A DNA stretch of 64,000 bases from Streptomyces genisteinicus (GCF_014489615.1 NZ_CP060825.1:4970501-5034500), one strand, 5' to 3'. Counted from the first letter of the stretch, positions 1 to 9,986 are shown. The notes: generated from the letters alone by a model not told the origin. Program-made: numbers and translations.

Positions 1-44
1 CTGGCCACCGCCCGTAATGCCCTGGATCAAGGGAGATGGTCGGT

Positions 45-119
45 ATGTCGAAGCGAGGCAACAAGCGCCGTGCGCGGAAGAAGAAGGGCGCGAACCACGG
101 CAAGCGCCCCAACTGCTGA
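45..119 (+). CDS. 50S ribosomal protein bL37 (24 aa)
   Basis: A 24-codon gene encoding a very basic peptide: MSKRGNKRRARKKK followed by GANHGKRPNC. It matches what I recall of bL37, the tiny actinobacterial large-subunit protein first seen in mycobacterial ribosome structures, whose C-terminal NHGKRPN block is diagnostic. A GGGAG Shine-Dalgarno at 31-35 sits nine bases before the ATG. A strong hairpin terminator follows at 172-212, so it looks like a complete single-gene unit, although its promoter lies outside the window. About half of the residues are Lys or Arg, as expected for a peptide buried in rRNA. It is short enough to be missed by gene callers. The C-terminal Cys replaces the Ala I remember in other bL37 proteins. 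Confidence 0.85.
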   Translation: MSKRGNKRRARKKKGANHGKRPNC

Positions 120-171
120 CGGCTGTTCCCCACAGCTGTTCCCGGTGGCGCCGTGCGAGGTGCGGCACCGC

Positions 172-212
172 CGAAGGGAGCCGGATCCGGCCTGCGGATC
201 CGGCTCCCTTCG
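172..212 (+). terminator. Terminator after the bL37 gene
   Basis: A perfect 18-bp inverted repeat (172-189 and 195-212) encloses a 5-base loop. There is no long T-tract, as is usual in Streptomyces. It lies between the plus-strand bL37 gene and the minus-strand accE stop and could serve both strands. Confidence 0.8.
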
Positions 213-250
213 CGTGCGGGGCGGCCCGTGGCGCGCACGGGCCCGCTGCC

Positions 251-475
251 TCAGGACCCGCCCTGCCAGGAGTGGGCGGTGAGGAACGCGGGGCGCGTGG
301 CCGGACGCCCGCCGCCGGGGCGTTCGGCGGGCCTGTCCGCGGGGCGCCCGGCGGCCGTGTCCGCCGCGCGTGCTCCCGCCCGGGCCATCAGGACCGCCGT
401 CACGGCGGCCAGTTCGTCGGGGTCCGCGTGCCCCTTCGTCACGTGCAGCAGGGGCCGTGCGCTGCCTGTTTCCAC
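251..475 (-). CDS. accE: Acyl-CoA carboxylase epsilon subunit
   Basis: A small protein (74 aa from the chosen start) with the epsilon-subunit signature: a basic Lys/Gly segment followed by GHADPDELAAVTAVLMARA, then an Arg/Pro/Ala-rich tail ending in AHSWQGGS. Epsilon subunits occur only in actinobacteria; they stabilise the alpha-beta acyl-CoA carboxylase complex and raise its activity. The gene directly follows the beta-subunit gene. The GTG at 475 has a GAGGAG Shine-Dalgarno six bases upstream. A second in-frame GTG at 499 overlaps the beta stop as GTGA but has no recognisable binding site, so coupled translation from 499 (82 aa) remains possible. The biotin-carrying alpha subunit is not in this window and must be supplied elsewhere. 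Confidence 0.75.
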   Translation of the reverse strand: METGSARPLLHVTKGHADPDELAAVTAVLMARAGARAADTAAGRPADRPAERPGGGRPATRPAFLTAHSWQGGS

Positions 476-495
476 GGAGTGCTCCTCGGCGGTGG

Positions 496-2103
<1,608 letters not shown>

Positions 2104-2178
2104 TGACACACCTCTTCCGGGATCGATCGTCGTTGGACACGCGGCGGCGGCGGCCGGGGTCTCCCGGCCGCCGTCTGC

Positions 2179-2388
2179 TCACTCCGCTATCGCCGTGCGC
2201 GTCTTCCAGACGAACACCGGGATGTCGTCGCCGTCGAGCTTCTCGTATTCGCCCTCGTGCAGGAAATGCTCGTATCCGGCACCGAAACGGTGCTTGATCT
2301 TCTCCGTCAGCGAGGCCGTGAACTGCACCCGCTCTTCAGGAGGAAAGAAGGACGGTCCACCGACCAGCAGTACCTTGATCTGCGACAA
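2179..2388 (-). CDS. DUF5988 family protein
   Basis: A 69-residue protein of unknown function that I recognise as DUF5988: it opens SQIKVLLVGGPSFFPPEER, has GYEHFLHEGEYEKL in the middle, and ends in PVFVWKTRTAIAE. The start is TTG at 2388 with a strong GGAGGTG six bases upstream. Only 75 bases separate its stop from accB, so the three minus-strand genes probably form one operon (DUF5988-accB-accE). The family is seen mainly next to LuxR-type regulators or biosynthetic genes in actinomycetes, and a LAL regulator is indeed divergently placed here. It has no signal peptide or membrane segment. A biochemical function cannot be assigned. Confidence 0.7.
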   Translation of the reverse strand: MSQIKVLLVGGPSFFPPEERVQFTASLTEKIKHRFGAGYEHFLHEGEYEKLDGDDIPVFVWKTRTAIAE

Positions 2389-3385
2389 AATGAACACCTC
2401 CGGGACGGGAAATCTCACTGACAGGGACGGCACGTCCTCATGGGCGTGCCGGTGTGCCGGGCCGGGTGCGCATGCCGTGGCTCTCGCCACGGCCGACACG
2501 CACCTGACCTGCGCTTTCCGTGGTCACCGCGAGCTGCGGCGGCCACGGGCCGCGAGGTGCGACGCCGGCGGGGAAGCCGGACACGGGTACGGACGCCGGA
2601 ATCCGTGCACACGACGGACCGGGGTCCGGCGGGGGGAATACCTCGATTGTTTCGCCTTGGGGGCTGACGTGACGAGGCTTACATCTGGAATCCCGCGGAA
2701 CAACCCCTAATCGCCCCAGTGGACCCCCGCCCGAATACCGGGCCCGTGCACCTGACGGACGGTCGCGGCGGGTCCGTCCGACGGCTGTCGCGGCGGGTGC
2801 CGCCGAGCGCGCCGGCGGGTGCCGCCACGTGTCCCCCGTGTGCCCCGAGAAGCGGAAAGGCCGGTGGGCGGACCGGGCGAGCGACGGGTCCGGACGGCTC
2901 CCGGCGGGCCGGTCCGGGCCGCCCGCGCGGCGGGCCGCCTCCCGCCCGCGGCGGGCGGGAAGCACCCCTGCGGCAACCCCTGTTGGCCGGTTGCTGCCCT
3001 GTACGGCCGGCCCGGGAGGGGTGTATGGGGCGCGGTGCTGCGGCCCCCGGCCCGCCGGGCCCGTGGGGCCGGAGGAGCGGCGCACTCCGCCGGCCGGCAG
3101 CGGGCCGTGGCCGTCGGCCAATTAATTCAATGGTCAACCGACAGGGTGCGGGTTTTCTCGCGCATGGGATTTTCTTTACCTTTGCTTTACTCTTTGCCGG
3201 TTATGTTTGAGGGTGCATGACGCCACTCGCGGACGAGGGGGTCCGGGGGCTTTCGGGGGACGGGTCCGCGCGGGGAATTCGCATCATGACCGGATGTACG
3301 GGGAAATCATCACGTGCCCCGCCCGCCCTTTCACCCCGCGGTGTCGTGCGCATATCGGCGTTGCGCAACGGGGGTTGAACAGTCG
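2389..3385. other. Long divergent intergenic region upstream of the LAL regulator
   Basis: Nearly 1 kb without a convincing gene, between the minus-strand DUF5988-accB-accE operon and the plus-strand LAL regulator. Several frames are open on both strands but read as Arg/Pro/Gly-rich translations of GC-rich DNA. The AT-richest stretch is 3110-3215. It holds a plausible plus-strand promoter, TTTGCT (3181-3186) and TATGTT (3202-3207) with 15-base spacing, which would leave a leader of about 175 bases before the regulator. On the minus strand a weak candidate near 2660-2700 (TTGTTC, 16 bases, TAAGCC) could serve the DUF5988 operon. Confidence 0.4.
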
Positions 3386-6193
3386 ATGGTCCTAGCGGAA
3401 CGAAGCGGTGAAACATGCCGTCTGCGCGGGGTGCTCGCACAGCCCGGCGGCGGCAGAGGGCGGATCGTCGTCGTCAGCGGCCCCGCCGGCAGCGGCAGGA
3501 CGGCACTCCTCGCGGAGGCGCTCGACGGACTCGCCCCGCCCTTGGCCCTGTTGAGCGCCCAGTGCTCCCGGGCGGAGCAGAATCTCCCGCTGGGAGTGGT
3601 CCGGCAGCTCTTCGCCGCGGCGCCCCTCGGTCCCGGACCGGCCCGCCGGGTCGCCGAACTGCTGCGCAGGGGCGCGGACGGCGCGGACCCGCGGACCGGC
3701 GAGGAGACGGCGCACATGAGTCCCGAGGACGCGGCCGTCGCCGAGGAACTGTGGGCCGTCGTCGCGGGCATCGCCGCCCGCACGCCCGTCGGCATCGTCG
3801 TCGACGACATCGGCCATGCCGACGCCCGCTCCCTGGCGTACCTCCTCTACTTCGTACGGCGCTCCCGCACGGTGCGCACCGCGATGGTCTTCGTCGAACC
3901 GGACGAGACGCTTCCCGTCTGCCCGCTGTTCCAGGACGAGCTGCACCAGCGGACGGACGTGGAATACATCCGCCTTTCCCTCCTCTCGCACCCGGGGATA
4001 TCGGAAATCCTCGGCGCGCGCCTCGGAGGGCTGAATACGCCGGGTCTGACCGAGGAATGCGCAGAGGTAACCGGCGGTAATCCCCTTCTCGTCCACGCAT
4101 TCGCCACCGACGTGGAATCGGGCCCGCCCGCCGCGGCGGACGGCCGGGGCGCGGCCGTGGGCGACGCCTTCCGGCAGGCCGTCACTCTCTGTCTGCGACG
4201 TTCGGGGGCCGAGGCGCTGGAGGCCGCGCGGGTGCTCGCCCTGCTCGGCGACCGATCGAGCGCGGCACTCCTCGGGCGCGCCCTGGACGTCCCGCCCCGC
4301 ACCGCCGACCGCCTGCTCGCCCTGCTGCGCGGCACCGGCCTCGCCGCGGACGGCGGCCTCCGCCACCCCGCGGTGCGGGCGGCCGTGCTCGCGCGGACAC
4401 CGGACGCCGTGCGCACCGGCCTCGAAGCCCGCGTCGCCCGCGTGCTCTACGACTCCGGGGCGCCGTCCCCGGTCGTCGCGTCGTACCTCACCGCCGCCCC
4501 CGGCCCGCTGGACGTCGCCGACGAACGGTGGACCTGGGCCGTGCCCGTCCTGCGGGACGCCGCCGAACTGGCCGCGGCCGAGAACCGCGTCCCCCAGGCG
4601 GCCGCCCACCTGGAACTGGCGCACCGGTCGGCGTCCGGCGGCTGCGACCGCGCGGCGATACTCGTCGACCTGGCCCGGCTCCAGCGCCGCAGCAGCCCCC
4701 GCGCCGCACTCCGGCGCCTCGACCCGGTCGTCCGCCACCTCGCCACCTCGCGCTTCGACGCCGCACACGCCGCCGTCATGGTGCGCTGCCTGCTCCAGGA
4801 CGGCCGGCACGCCGAGGCCCGCGAACTCCTGCGCCGGCTCGACGGGACCGGCAGCGGGCGGCGCGACCCCGCCGCGGCGCCGAAGCGACTGCTCGGCCTC
4901 TGGCTCGCGGTCTCCTACCCCGGTGTCGCCCGGGAGTTCTCCGCCGACGCCGCACCCTGGCAGAGCACCCGCGGCCCCGAGTCCGACGGGGACGCCCTGC
5001 GCTGGCGGGCCACCCGGCTGCTCGCCTCCGTGCTGGGCGGCGGCGGCGACGAGCGCGGCATCCACGAGGCCGAACAGGCCCTGCGGATCTACCACGTCAC
5101 CGAACACACCCTGGAACCACTGACCCTGGCGCTCTCCGCGCTGGTCTACGCGGACCGGGCCGCGACCGCGTCCGCGTGGTGCTCGACCCTGCTCGCCGAG
5201 TCCGGCCTGGTCCACGCCCCCGCCTGGCGGGCCCAGCTGGACTCCCTGGCGGCCCAGGCCGCCCTGCGGCAGGGCATGCTGCCCGACGCGGAGCGCCACG
5301 CGGCGGCGGCGCTGTCGGGGATGACGGCGGGGGACTGGGGGGCGGAGATCGGGACCCCGCTCGCCACCGCCGTCCTCACCCACCTCGCCGCGGGCCGCCC
5401 CGACGACGCGGGCACCCTCCTGCAGCGTCCCGTGCCCGCCGAGATGCACGACGGCCGAGGCGGACTCCACTACCGCCACGCCCGCGGCCGCTACTGCCTC
5501 CACACGTCCCGGCCCCACGCCGCGCTGCGCGACTTCCTCGACTGCGGTGTGCTGATGCAGCGCTGGCGGATGGACGCGCCCGGTCTCGTCCCGTGGCGCA
5601 GCGGCGCCGCGCAGGCGCTGGCGCGGATCGGGGAGACGGTGCGCGCCCGGCGCCTGGTCGCCGAGGAACTGGACATGCTCCGCGCGGGCCCGCCCGGCCG
5701 CTCCTACGGGATCGCCCTGCGGACCCTGGCCGCGGTGTCCCGCCCCGAGCGGCGGCCGGACATCCTCCGGGAGGCCGCCGACGTCCTCAAGGCATGCGGC
5801 GACCGCTACGAACTGGCCGCCGCGCTCGTCGACGCCACCGACGCGCACGAGACCCTGGGCGAGAGCAAACGGGCGAGGTACGCGGCGCGCAGGGCCCGCG
5901 GCGCGGCCGAGTCCTGCGGCGCCCACGGCCTGCTGGACCGGCTGCGCCCGCCCACCGGCGCGCAGGCGGGCAGCGAGCCCGTCCTGCCCGGCGGCGCGGA
6001 ACTCAGCGGCGCCGAGAGCAAGGTGGCGGGGCTCGCCGCGATGGGGTACTCCAACCGGGACATCGGGCGGAAGCTGCACATCACCGTCAGCACGGTCGAG
6101 CAGCACCTCACCCGGGTCTACCGCAAACTCAACGTCACCCGCCGCCAGGACCTCCCCGCCCCGGACACCCGCCTCCCGGCCGCCCTGCTCTGA
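3386..6193 (+). CDS. LuxR family transcriptional regulator, large ATP-binding (LAL/MalT-like) type
   Basis: A 935-residue regulator with the LAL layout. The N-terminal P-loop ATPase shows Walker A GPAGSGRT at residues 32-39 and a Walker-B-like IVVDD near 135. A long Ala/Leu/Arg-rich helical, TPR-like middle follows. The C-terminal LuxR helix-turn-helix lies at about 873-920 (LSGAESKVAGLAAMGYSNRD, then ISTV-type recognition helix and QHLTRVYRKL). LAL proteins are usually cluster-situated activators of polyketide genes in Streptomyces. The ATG at 3386 is preceded by a GGGGG run; a GTG at 3314 is an alternative adding 24 residues. It faces away from DUF5988-accB-accE, so these are candidate targets. 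I see no TTA codon. Confidence 0.88.
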   Translation: MVLAERSGETCRLRGVLAQPGGGRGRIVVVSGPAGSGRTALLAEALDGLAPPLALLSAQCSRAEQNLPLGVVRQLFAAAPLGPGPARRVAELLRRGADGADPRTGEETAHMSPEDAAVAEELWAVVAGIAARTPVGIVVDDIGHADARSLAYLLYFVRRSRTVRTAMVFVEPDETLPVCPLFQDELHQRTDVEYIRLSLLSHPGISEILGARLGGLNTPGLTEECAEVTGGNPLLVHAFATDVESGPPAAADGRGAAVGDAFRQAVTLCLRRSGAEALEAARVLALLGDRSSAALLGRALDVPPRTADRLLALLRGTGLAADGGLRHPAVRAAVLARTPDAVRTGLEARVARVLYDSGAPSPVVASYLTAAPGPLDVADERWTWAVPVLRDAAELAAAENRVPQAAAHLELAHRSASGGCDRAAILVDLARLQRRSSPRAALRRLDPVVRHLATSRFDAAHAAVMVRCLLQDGRHAEARELLRRLDGTGSGRRDPAAAPKRLLGLWLAVSYPGVAREFSADAAPWQSTRGPESDGDALRWRATRLLASVLGGGGDERGIHEAEQALRIYHVTEHTLEPLTLALSALVYADRAATASAWCSTLLAESGLVHAPAWRAQLDSLAAQAALRQGMLPDAERHAAAALSGMTAGDWGAEIGTPLATAVLTHLAAGRPDDAGTLLQRPVPAEMHDGRGGLHYRHARGRYCLHTSRPHAALRDFLDCGVLMQRWRMDAPGLVPWRSGAAQALARIGETVRARRLVAEELDMLRAGPPGRSYGIALRTLAAVSRPERRPDILREAADVLKACGDRYELAAALVDATDAHETLGESKRARYAARRARGAAESCGAHGLLDRLRPPTGAQAGSEPVLPGGAELSGAESKVAGLAAMGYSNRDIGRKLHITVSTVEQHLTRVYRKLNVTRRQDLPAPDTRLPAALL

Positions 6194-6293
6194 CGCCCGC
6201 CTGCGTGGCAGGCACGGCACGTGCCGCCCCCGACCGTGCCACGCGTGGTCGACGGGATCGTCACTTCCCGGGCCAACTCCCCGTATCAGGTGC

Positions 6294-6299
6294 TATATC
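6294..6299 (+). promoter_or_regulatory. Putative -10 element upstream of the TTA-containing gene
   Basis: TATATC at 6294-6299 stands out in GC-rich DNA. A weak -35 (TCACTT, 6271-6276) lies 17 bases upstream. It would produce a leader of about 130 bases before the GTG at 6440. Confidence 0.35.
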
Positions 6300-6439
6300 C
6301 GATGCAGGACGGACGGCAGTGGGCACCGGCCGCTCCGTCCCGAAGACGTGGCCAGAGCGCTCCACGGCACAGCCACAGCCGTGAGCGTCTTCCGGTCCGC
6401 GCAGTTCCCAGGCCCTCGGTTCCGCACAGGAGATGGCAC

Positions 6440-7015
6440 GTGACCGCATTCGGCTCCACTCTCACTCTGAAGCACTCGTGCGACTACGTACCCAAGCAGG
6501 GCACCACGACCTCCGGCGTCCCCGACGCGGGATTCGCCACCGAATGGCACCTGGAGGCCGCCGGCCGCCCGCGGCTCACGATCCACGACACCCGGTGGGA
6601 CGGCGGTGAGAGGGACGTGGTCCTGCAGCAGCTCCCCCTGTTACCGGAGATGCCCGCCGCACTGGCCAACCTGCACGGCCGGCACCGGGCCGGCATAGCC
6701 GAGGTGTCCACGGGACGCCGGCGGATCACGGCCTTCCTCTCCCTGCCGCAGCCGGGCGGGAGGCCACGGCAGAAGCGGGCTCTGACCACGGCGCAACTGG
6801 CGGAGGGGTGCGGAGCGGCGTTCCTGTGCCAACTGGTGGCTCGCCCGGGCGTGTCGCTCACCCCGTCCTTCGATCCGAAGGACCCTCAGGACATCGAGCG
6901 ATTCCAGCACTCGATCGTGTTCGAGGACGAGGACCGCGAGACACCCGTGGCTGCGTACGTGCTCACCCGCCTCATGCCGACGTTGAGGCAGACCGGCTGG
7001 ACGGGCGCCGCGTGA
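6440..7015 (+). CDS. Hypothetical protein with an in-frame TTA codon
   Basis: A 191-residue protein I do not recognise. It starts at GTG 6440 with AGGAGATG just upstream, reads TAFGSTLTLKHSCDYVPKQG at the N-terminus and ends in a Thr/Leu/Arg-rich helix. It has no signal peptide, membrane segment or catalytic motif that I can identify. Codon 68 (6641-6643) is TTA, the rare leucine codon read in Streptomyces by the bldA tRNA, so translation should depend on developmental stage. It sits in an accessory segment between a LAL regulator and a toxin-antitoxin pair, with an integrase remnant further along, which suggests horizontally acquired DNA. Confidence 0.55.
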   Translation: MTAFGSTLTLKHSCDYVPKQGTTTSGVPDAGFATEWHLEAAGRPRLTIHDTRWDGGERDVVLQQLPLLPEMPAALANLHGRHRAGIAEVSTGRRRITAFLSLPQPGGRPRQKRALTTAQLAEGCGAAFLCQLVARPGVSLTPSFDPKDPQDIERFQHSIVFEDEDRETPVAAYVLTRLMPTLRQTGWTGAA

Positions 7016-7168
7016 CTCAACCTGTCACCCGCTCCTGCACCAGACCCGAAGGCCGAACGGCGAACTCGGTTGTAGGCGATGTACTTCGTCTTCACGTCGC
7101 CTGCGCCGTTCTTCGTCATGTCCAGCAGTGCATCAAGCTGATCACGTGGTGCTTCTGTCAGTCGACAG

Positions 7169-7582
7169 TCAGATCTTGATGACCGTGGCCTGTGTGCCGC
7201 ACAGCATTACGAGGTCCTCGGGGTCGGAGGTGAGGATCGTGACGGGACCTGGTGCGGCGAGCGCGGTGGCTGCGAGCATGGCGTCGATGGCGTACTTGTG
7301 GCCGTGCAAGCCGGCTTCGGCGAGGAGGACGGCCGCGTGGCGGGCGATCGGCTCGGTGATCGGTTCGATGACCAGTCGGGAGAGCGTCCACTCCAGGGCC
7401 GGTCGGTTGATGCGGGGGTGGACCACTTCCACGAGGGTGGCCGCGGAGGTGATCACGCGCAGGTCGTCGGCGCGGGCCAGGGCGAGCCAGCCGGTGACCG
7501 TGCGGTCGCGCAGGACGGCCTTGGCCAGCCCTTCGCCATCCAGGACGAGGGTGCCGCCGGGGACCGCGGGGGAGCGGGTCAC
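7169..7582 (-). CDS. PIN-domain ribonuclease toxin (VapC-like)
   Basis: A 137-residue PIN-domain protein, the usual toxin half of VapBC modules; such toxins are Mg-dependent ribonucleases that cleave tRNA or rRNA. The acidic residues are visible in order: Asp in TLVLDGEGLAK near residue 15, Glu in SAATLVEVVHPRI near 52, Asp in KYAIDAMLAATAL, and Asp in LTSDPEDLVML. The GTG start overlaps the antitoxin stop as GTGA (7579-7582), the tight coupling expected of such a module. The antitoxin gene lies immediately upstream. It is located in the accessory stretch beside an integrase remnant at tRNA-Arg. Confidence 0.82.
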   Translation of the reverse strand: MTRSPAVPGGTLVLDGEGLAKAVLRDRTVTGWLALARADDLRVITSAATLVEVVHPRINRPALEWTLSRLVIEPITEPIARHAAVLLAEAGLHGHKYAIDAMLAATALAAPGPVTILTSDPEDLVMLCGTQATVIKI

Positions 7583-7842
7583 GCGGCGTTCGCTCCGTGC
7601 TGTGCCTGCTCGCGTCGTGCCTGGGCGAGCTGGTCGCGCAGGGCCTGGATCTCTTCGTCCGTGACGGGGCCGTGCTCGGCCTCGGCGACGGTGATGAGTT
7701 CGTTGAGGTTGTCGCGTTCGATCTGGCGGGTCACGGCCGCGGCTACGTAGGCGGACAGGCCGGAGGGGCCGCTGCGGGCCTTGGCGGCCTCGGCGATGTC
7801 GCGCGGCATGGTGATCGAGTACTTGCCGGTGGGCTCACTCAT
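7579..7842 (-). CDS. Ribbon-helix-helix type antitoxin
   Basis: An 87-residue partner of the PIN toxin. The N-terminal KYSITMPRDIAEAAKARSG segment, followed by SAYVAAAVTRQIERDNL, fits a short beta strand and two helices as in CopG/MetJ-type DNA-binding antitoxins. The acidic and Gln/Ala-rich C-terminus (EEIQALRDQLAQARREQAQ) is the likely toxin-binding tail. The ATG at 7842 is preceded by AGGTAGG nine bases upstream; an ATG three codons earlier is unlikely because the binding site would touch it. Such antitoxins normally repress their own operon, so the operator should lie just above 7850. Confidence 0.75.
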   Translation of the reverse strand: MSEPTGKYSITMPRDIAEAAKARSGPSGLSAYVAAAVTRQIERDNLNELITVAEAEHGPVTDEEIQALRDQLAQARREQAQHGANAA

Positions 7843-8065
7843 GCTACCCATCCTACCTGTCATCCTCCCCGTTGCGGGGGCCTTCCCCACTGGCATGGCT
7901 GCCGCAGGCGACGCGTTGACCTGGAGAGAGGCGGTGGACGCCATGCGAAGTTCGGCAGGTCGGGTACGAGGTGCTCCCAGGAGGGGGCGTGGGCAGAGGA
8001 CGGTGGTTGCCGCACCGTCCCGCCGGGGGCGCGCGGCGGGGGACGGGGCGGACGTCAGGGTGCTT

Positions 8066-8628
8066 GCCGACGAGATCGGGTCCTCGTTGGTCCGGGCCGT
8101 CAGGGAAGCCGCCGCTGATGACTTCGGCCGGGTGAGGGAGGGGCGCGGTCCGGCCCTCAGCAGTTGGTACGCCTTCTCGCTCGAATATGTGGAGGCGCGT
8201 TGGTGCAGGTCGCGGCGAAGACCCGGAGCGAGACCAACGATGCACTGTGCTCGATCACCGAGGCCATGCTCCGAAAGCCGCGAGGCCGGCCGGATGACGA
8301 GCTGTTGCGGCGGGCGCTGCGGAACTGGGCGTTCGTGATCCCCCGGCCTGATACGCGCACGGCACCCACAGAGGTGCGGCTCGCTCTGGACTGGGTCGCC
8401 CGGGCTTCACCCCCCTTGGACGACCTGCTCGACCCGGTCGTGATGCGCGGTGTGTTGCAGGCTCTCCGGCTGAAGCGGGACGGCAGGGTCGCGGCTGCCG
8501 AGACGCAGCGGCGCAAGCGTATGACGCTCGTCAACGTGGTGCTCATGACCCGGTACGCGAAGTACCTCTACGGGCGTCAGGCCCTCGCCAACAGGCGCAT
8601 CGAAGCGCTTCTGGACGAATACAACTGA
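8066..8628 (+). pseudogene. Tyrosine-recombinase (integrase) remnant, frameshifted and truncated
   Basis: Two reading frames together give the N-terminal and core-binding region of an actinobacterial tyrosine integrase. Frame one ends SSWYAFSLEYVEARW (8159-8203). Frame two continues VAAKTRSETNDAL, then GRPDDELLRRALRNWAFV, EVRLALDWVARAS and AETQRRKRM (about 8209-8530). The switch falls at 8201-8206 and is explained by loss or gain of a single base. The protein stops at 8628, before the catalytic domain with its R...HxxR...Y residues, which is absent. The 5' limit is approximate. The remnant lies on the 3' side of tRNA-Arg(CCG), as expected for an element that integrated into that tRNA and decayed. 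The family assignment is from memory of the motif order. Confidence 0.6.
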
Positions 8629-8838
8629 TGGATCGTCACGCTCCTCGTGGCGAACCGAGCGATCCACATTAACCTCGCGTCCCACGCATGTCCCGCGCGA
8701 GCTGGTTTCGAGCGGTCTGGCACGCCGGATCTCGCAGGTGGGTCAAGGTAAAAGTGCAGGTCACGGGCGCACAGATGTGAGGATGTCGGGAAGTGCAACG
8801 GTCACGTGGGCCGTGTGCGTTCTGACATGAACAAATAA

Positions 8839-8868
8839 CCCCTGACCCGCATTTCTGCAGGTCAGGGG
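8839..8868 (-). terminator. Terminator downstream of tRNA-Arg
   Basis: A 9-bp perfect stem (CCCCTGACC at 8839-8847, GGTCAGGGG at 8860-8868) with a 12-base loop. Read on the minus strand it follows the tRNA by about 25 bases and is succeeded by a T-rich stretch (TTATTTGTT), so it is a good intrinsic terminator for the tRNA transcript. A second inverted repeat (8876-8883 and 8888-8895) spans the tRNA 3' end. Confidence 0.75.
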
Positions 8869-8891
8869 CTTCTTTGGCACTTCCTGTGAAG

Positions 8892-8963
8892 TGCCCCCGG
8901 CAGGATTCGAACCTGCGCACACGGCTCCGGAGGCCGTTGCTCTATCCCCTGAGCTACGGGGGC
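8892..8963 (-). tRNA. tRNA-Arg (anticodon CCG)
   Basis: On the minus strand the sequence starts GCCCCCGTAGCTCAGGGG and ends TTCGAATCCTGCCGGGGGC plus discriminator A. The acceptor stem GCCCCCG pairs with CGGGGGC, the D-arm and T-arm (GGTTCGAATCC) are canonical, and the anticodon loop is CTCCGGA giving CCG. CCA is not encoded. It reads the common CGG arginine codon. An integrase remnant is found beyond its 3' end, suggesting past use as an attachment site. Confidence 0.95.
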
Positions 8964-9259
8964 GTGCGCCGCGCTGGTGCGTGGCGACGGGTAGAACCCT
9001 ACCAGCTCGCGGAGGGTCTCCGTGAACAGGTATTTCGAGTCCGCGGCGGGTCCCGCGAAGATCGTCCTCGGCCGGGTCGCGTGCGGGTGGGCGGAAGGGT
9101 GCGGCGTGCCCCGGCGCGGGCCAACGGGGCTGCCCCTGAGGGGTGTTGTGACACGGGCGGTGCTTCCGTACGCCCCCGGTGTGCTCCCGCGTCCCCCGGA
9201 GGGGGCGGAAGTGGGGAAAAGCGGGACGCGGTCACGGCGCCCGACCTACTCTCGATGCT

Positions 9260-9721
9260 GTGTCCGGCGTGCCGCGCCGAGTGCTCGTTGTCGACGACAA
9301 CCGGGTGATTCGGCAGCTGATCAGGGTCAATCTCGAGCTGGAGGGCTTCGAGGTCGTGACCGCGGCCGATGGTGTCGAGTGTCTGGAAGTCGTGCACCGG
9401 GTGCAGCCCGATGCCATCACGCTCGATGTCGTCATGCCCCGTCTCGACGGGCTGCGCACCGCTGCACGGCTCAGAGCCGACGTGCGGACCAGGCACCTGC
9501 CTCTGGCCATCATCAGCGCCTGCACCCCGTACGAGGTGGAGACCGGTGTGGCGGCCGGTGTGGACGCGTTCCTCGCCAAGCCGTTCGAACCGACGGAGCT
9601 GGTGCGGGTCGTGCGCCGGCTGACGCAGCGGGAGCGGCAGCAGCCCGGCGAGCGGCGAGAGGAGCCCCCGTCCGTGGAGGGCGGCGCCCAGGCCCCCGCG
9701 CCGCGACCCGCCCACGGCTGA
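9260..9721 (+). CDS. Stand-alone receiver-domain response regulator
   Basis: A 153-residue CheY-like receiver with no output domain. It contains the acidic pair VVDDN at residues 11-13, the phosphoacceptor Asp in TLDVVMP (D56), and the conserved Lys in LAKPFEP. After the receiver there is only a Pro/Arg/Glu-rich tail of about 35 residues. It probably passes signals by protein-protein contact; no kinase is adjacent. It lies between tRNA-Arg and nrtL, a position I recall as conserved in Streptomyces. There is no Shine-Dalgarno at the GTG; TACTCT lies seven bases upstream, which would fit a leaderless transcript. A GTG three codons later is an alternative start. Confidence 0.85.
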   Translation: MSGVPRRVLVVDDNRVIRQLIRVNLELEGFEVVTAADGVECLEVVHRVQPDAITLDVVMPRLDGLRTAARLRADVRTRHLPLAIISACTPYEVETGVAAGVDAFLAKPFEPTELVRVVRRLTQRERQQPGERREEPPSVEGGAQAPAPRPAHG

Positions 9722-9986
9722 GGGGACTGCGGGCCCGTCCGGTGGCCGAGGGGCCGGCAGCGCTCCGTCGTCCCTGCTGCGGTCGGCAGGTCGGCAGCGG
9801 CGGTCCGCCTGATGCCTGCGCGGCCCCGCCCCGCCCGCGGCACCGTGTCCGGCGGTACCGGAACGCCTTGCTCCTGTTCCCGTGCGGCCTCCCCGCCGCC
9901 TCGCCCCGCACCCCGTCCCATCAGGGCACACCCCGCCCTCTGCCCGCATGGCGAAACCGGTTGGCGGAGGGACCCCCTTCCTCCCA

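Noticed and set aside
2438..3210. Several overlapping open frames in the long gap before the LAL regulator
   Set aside because: All are Arg/Pro/Gly-rich on both strands, with no binding sites or recognisable domains.
3392..6220. Minus-strand open frame of about 940 codons opposite the LAL regulator
   Set aside because: The translation is Gly/Val/Arg/Pro-rich without motifs, a typical GC-rich shadow; the plus strand has the Walker and LuxR motifs.
9179..9259. Upstream GTG start for the receiver-domain gene
   Set aside because: The extra 27 residues are basic and lie before the conserved beta-1 strand; receiver domains begin just before VLVVDD.
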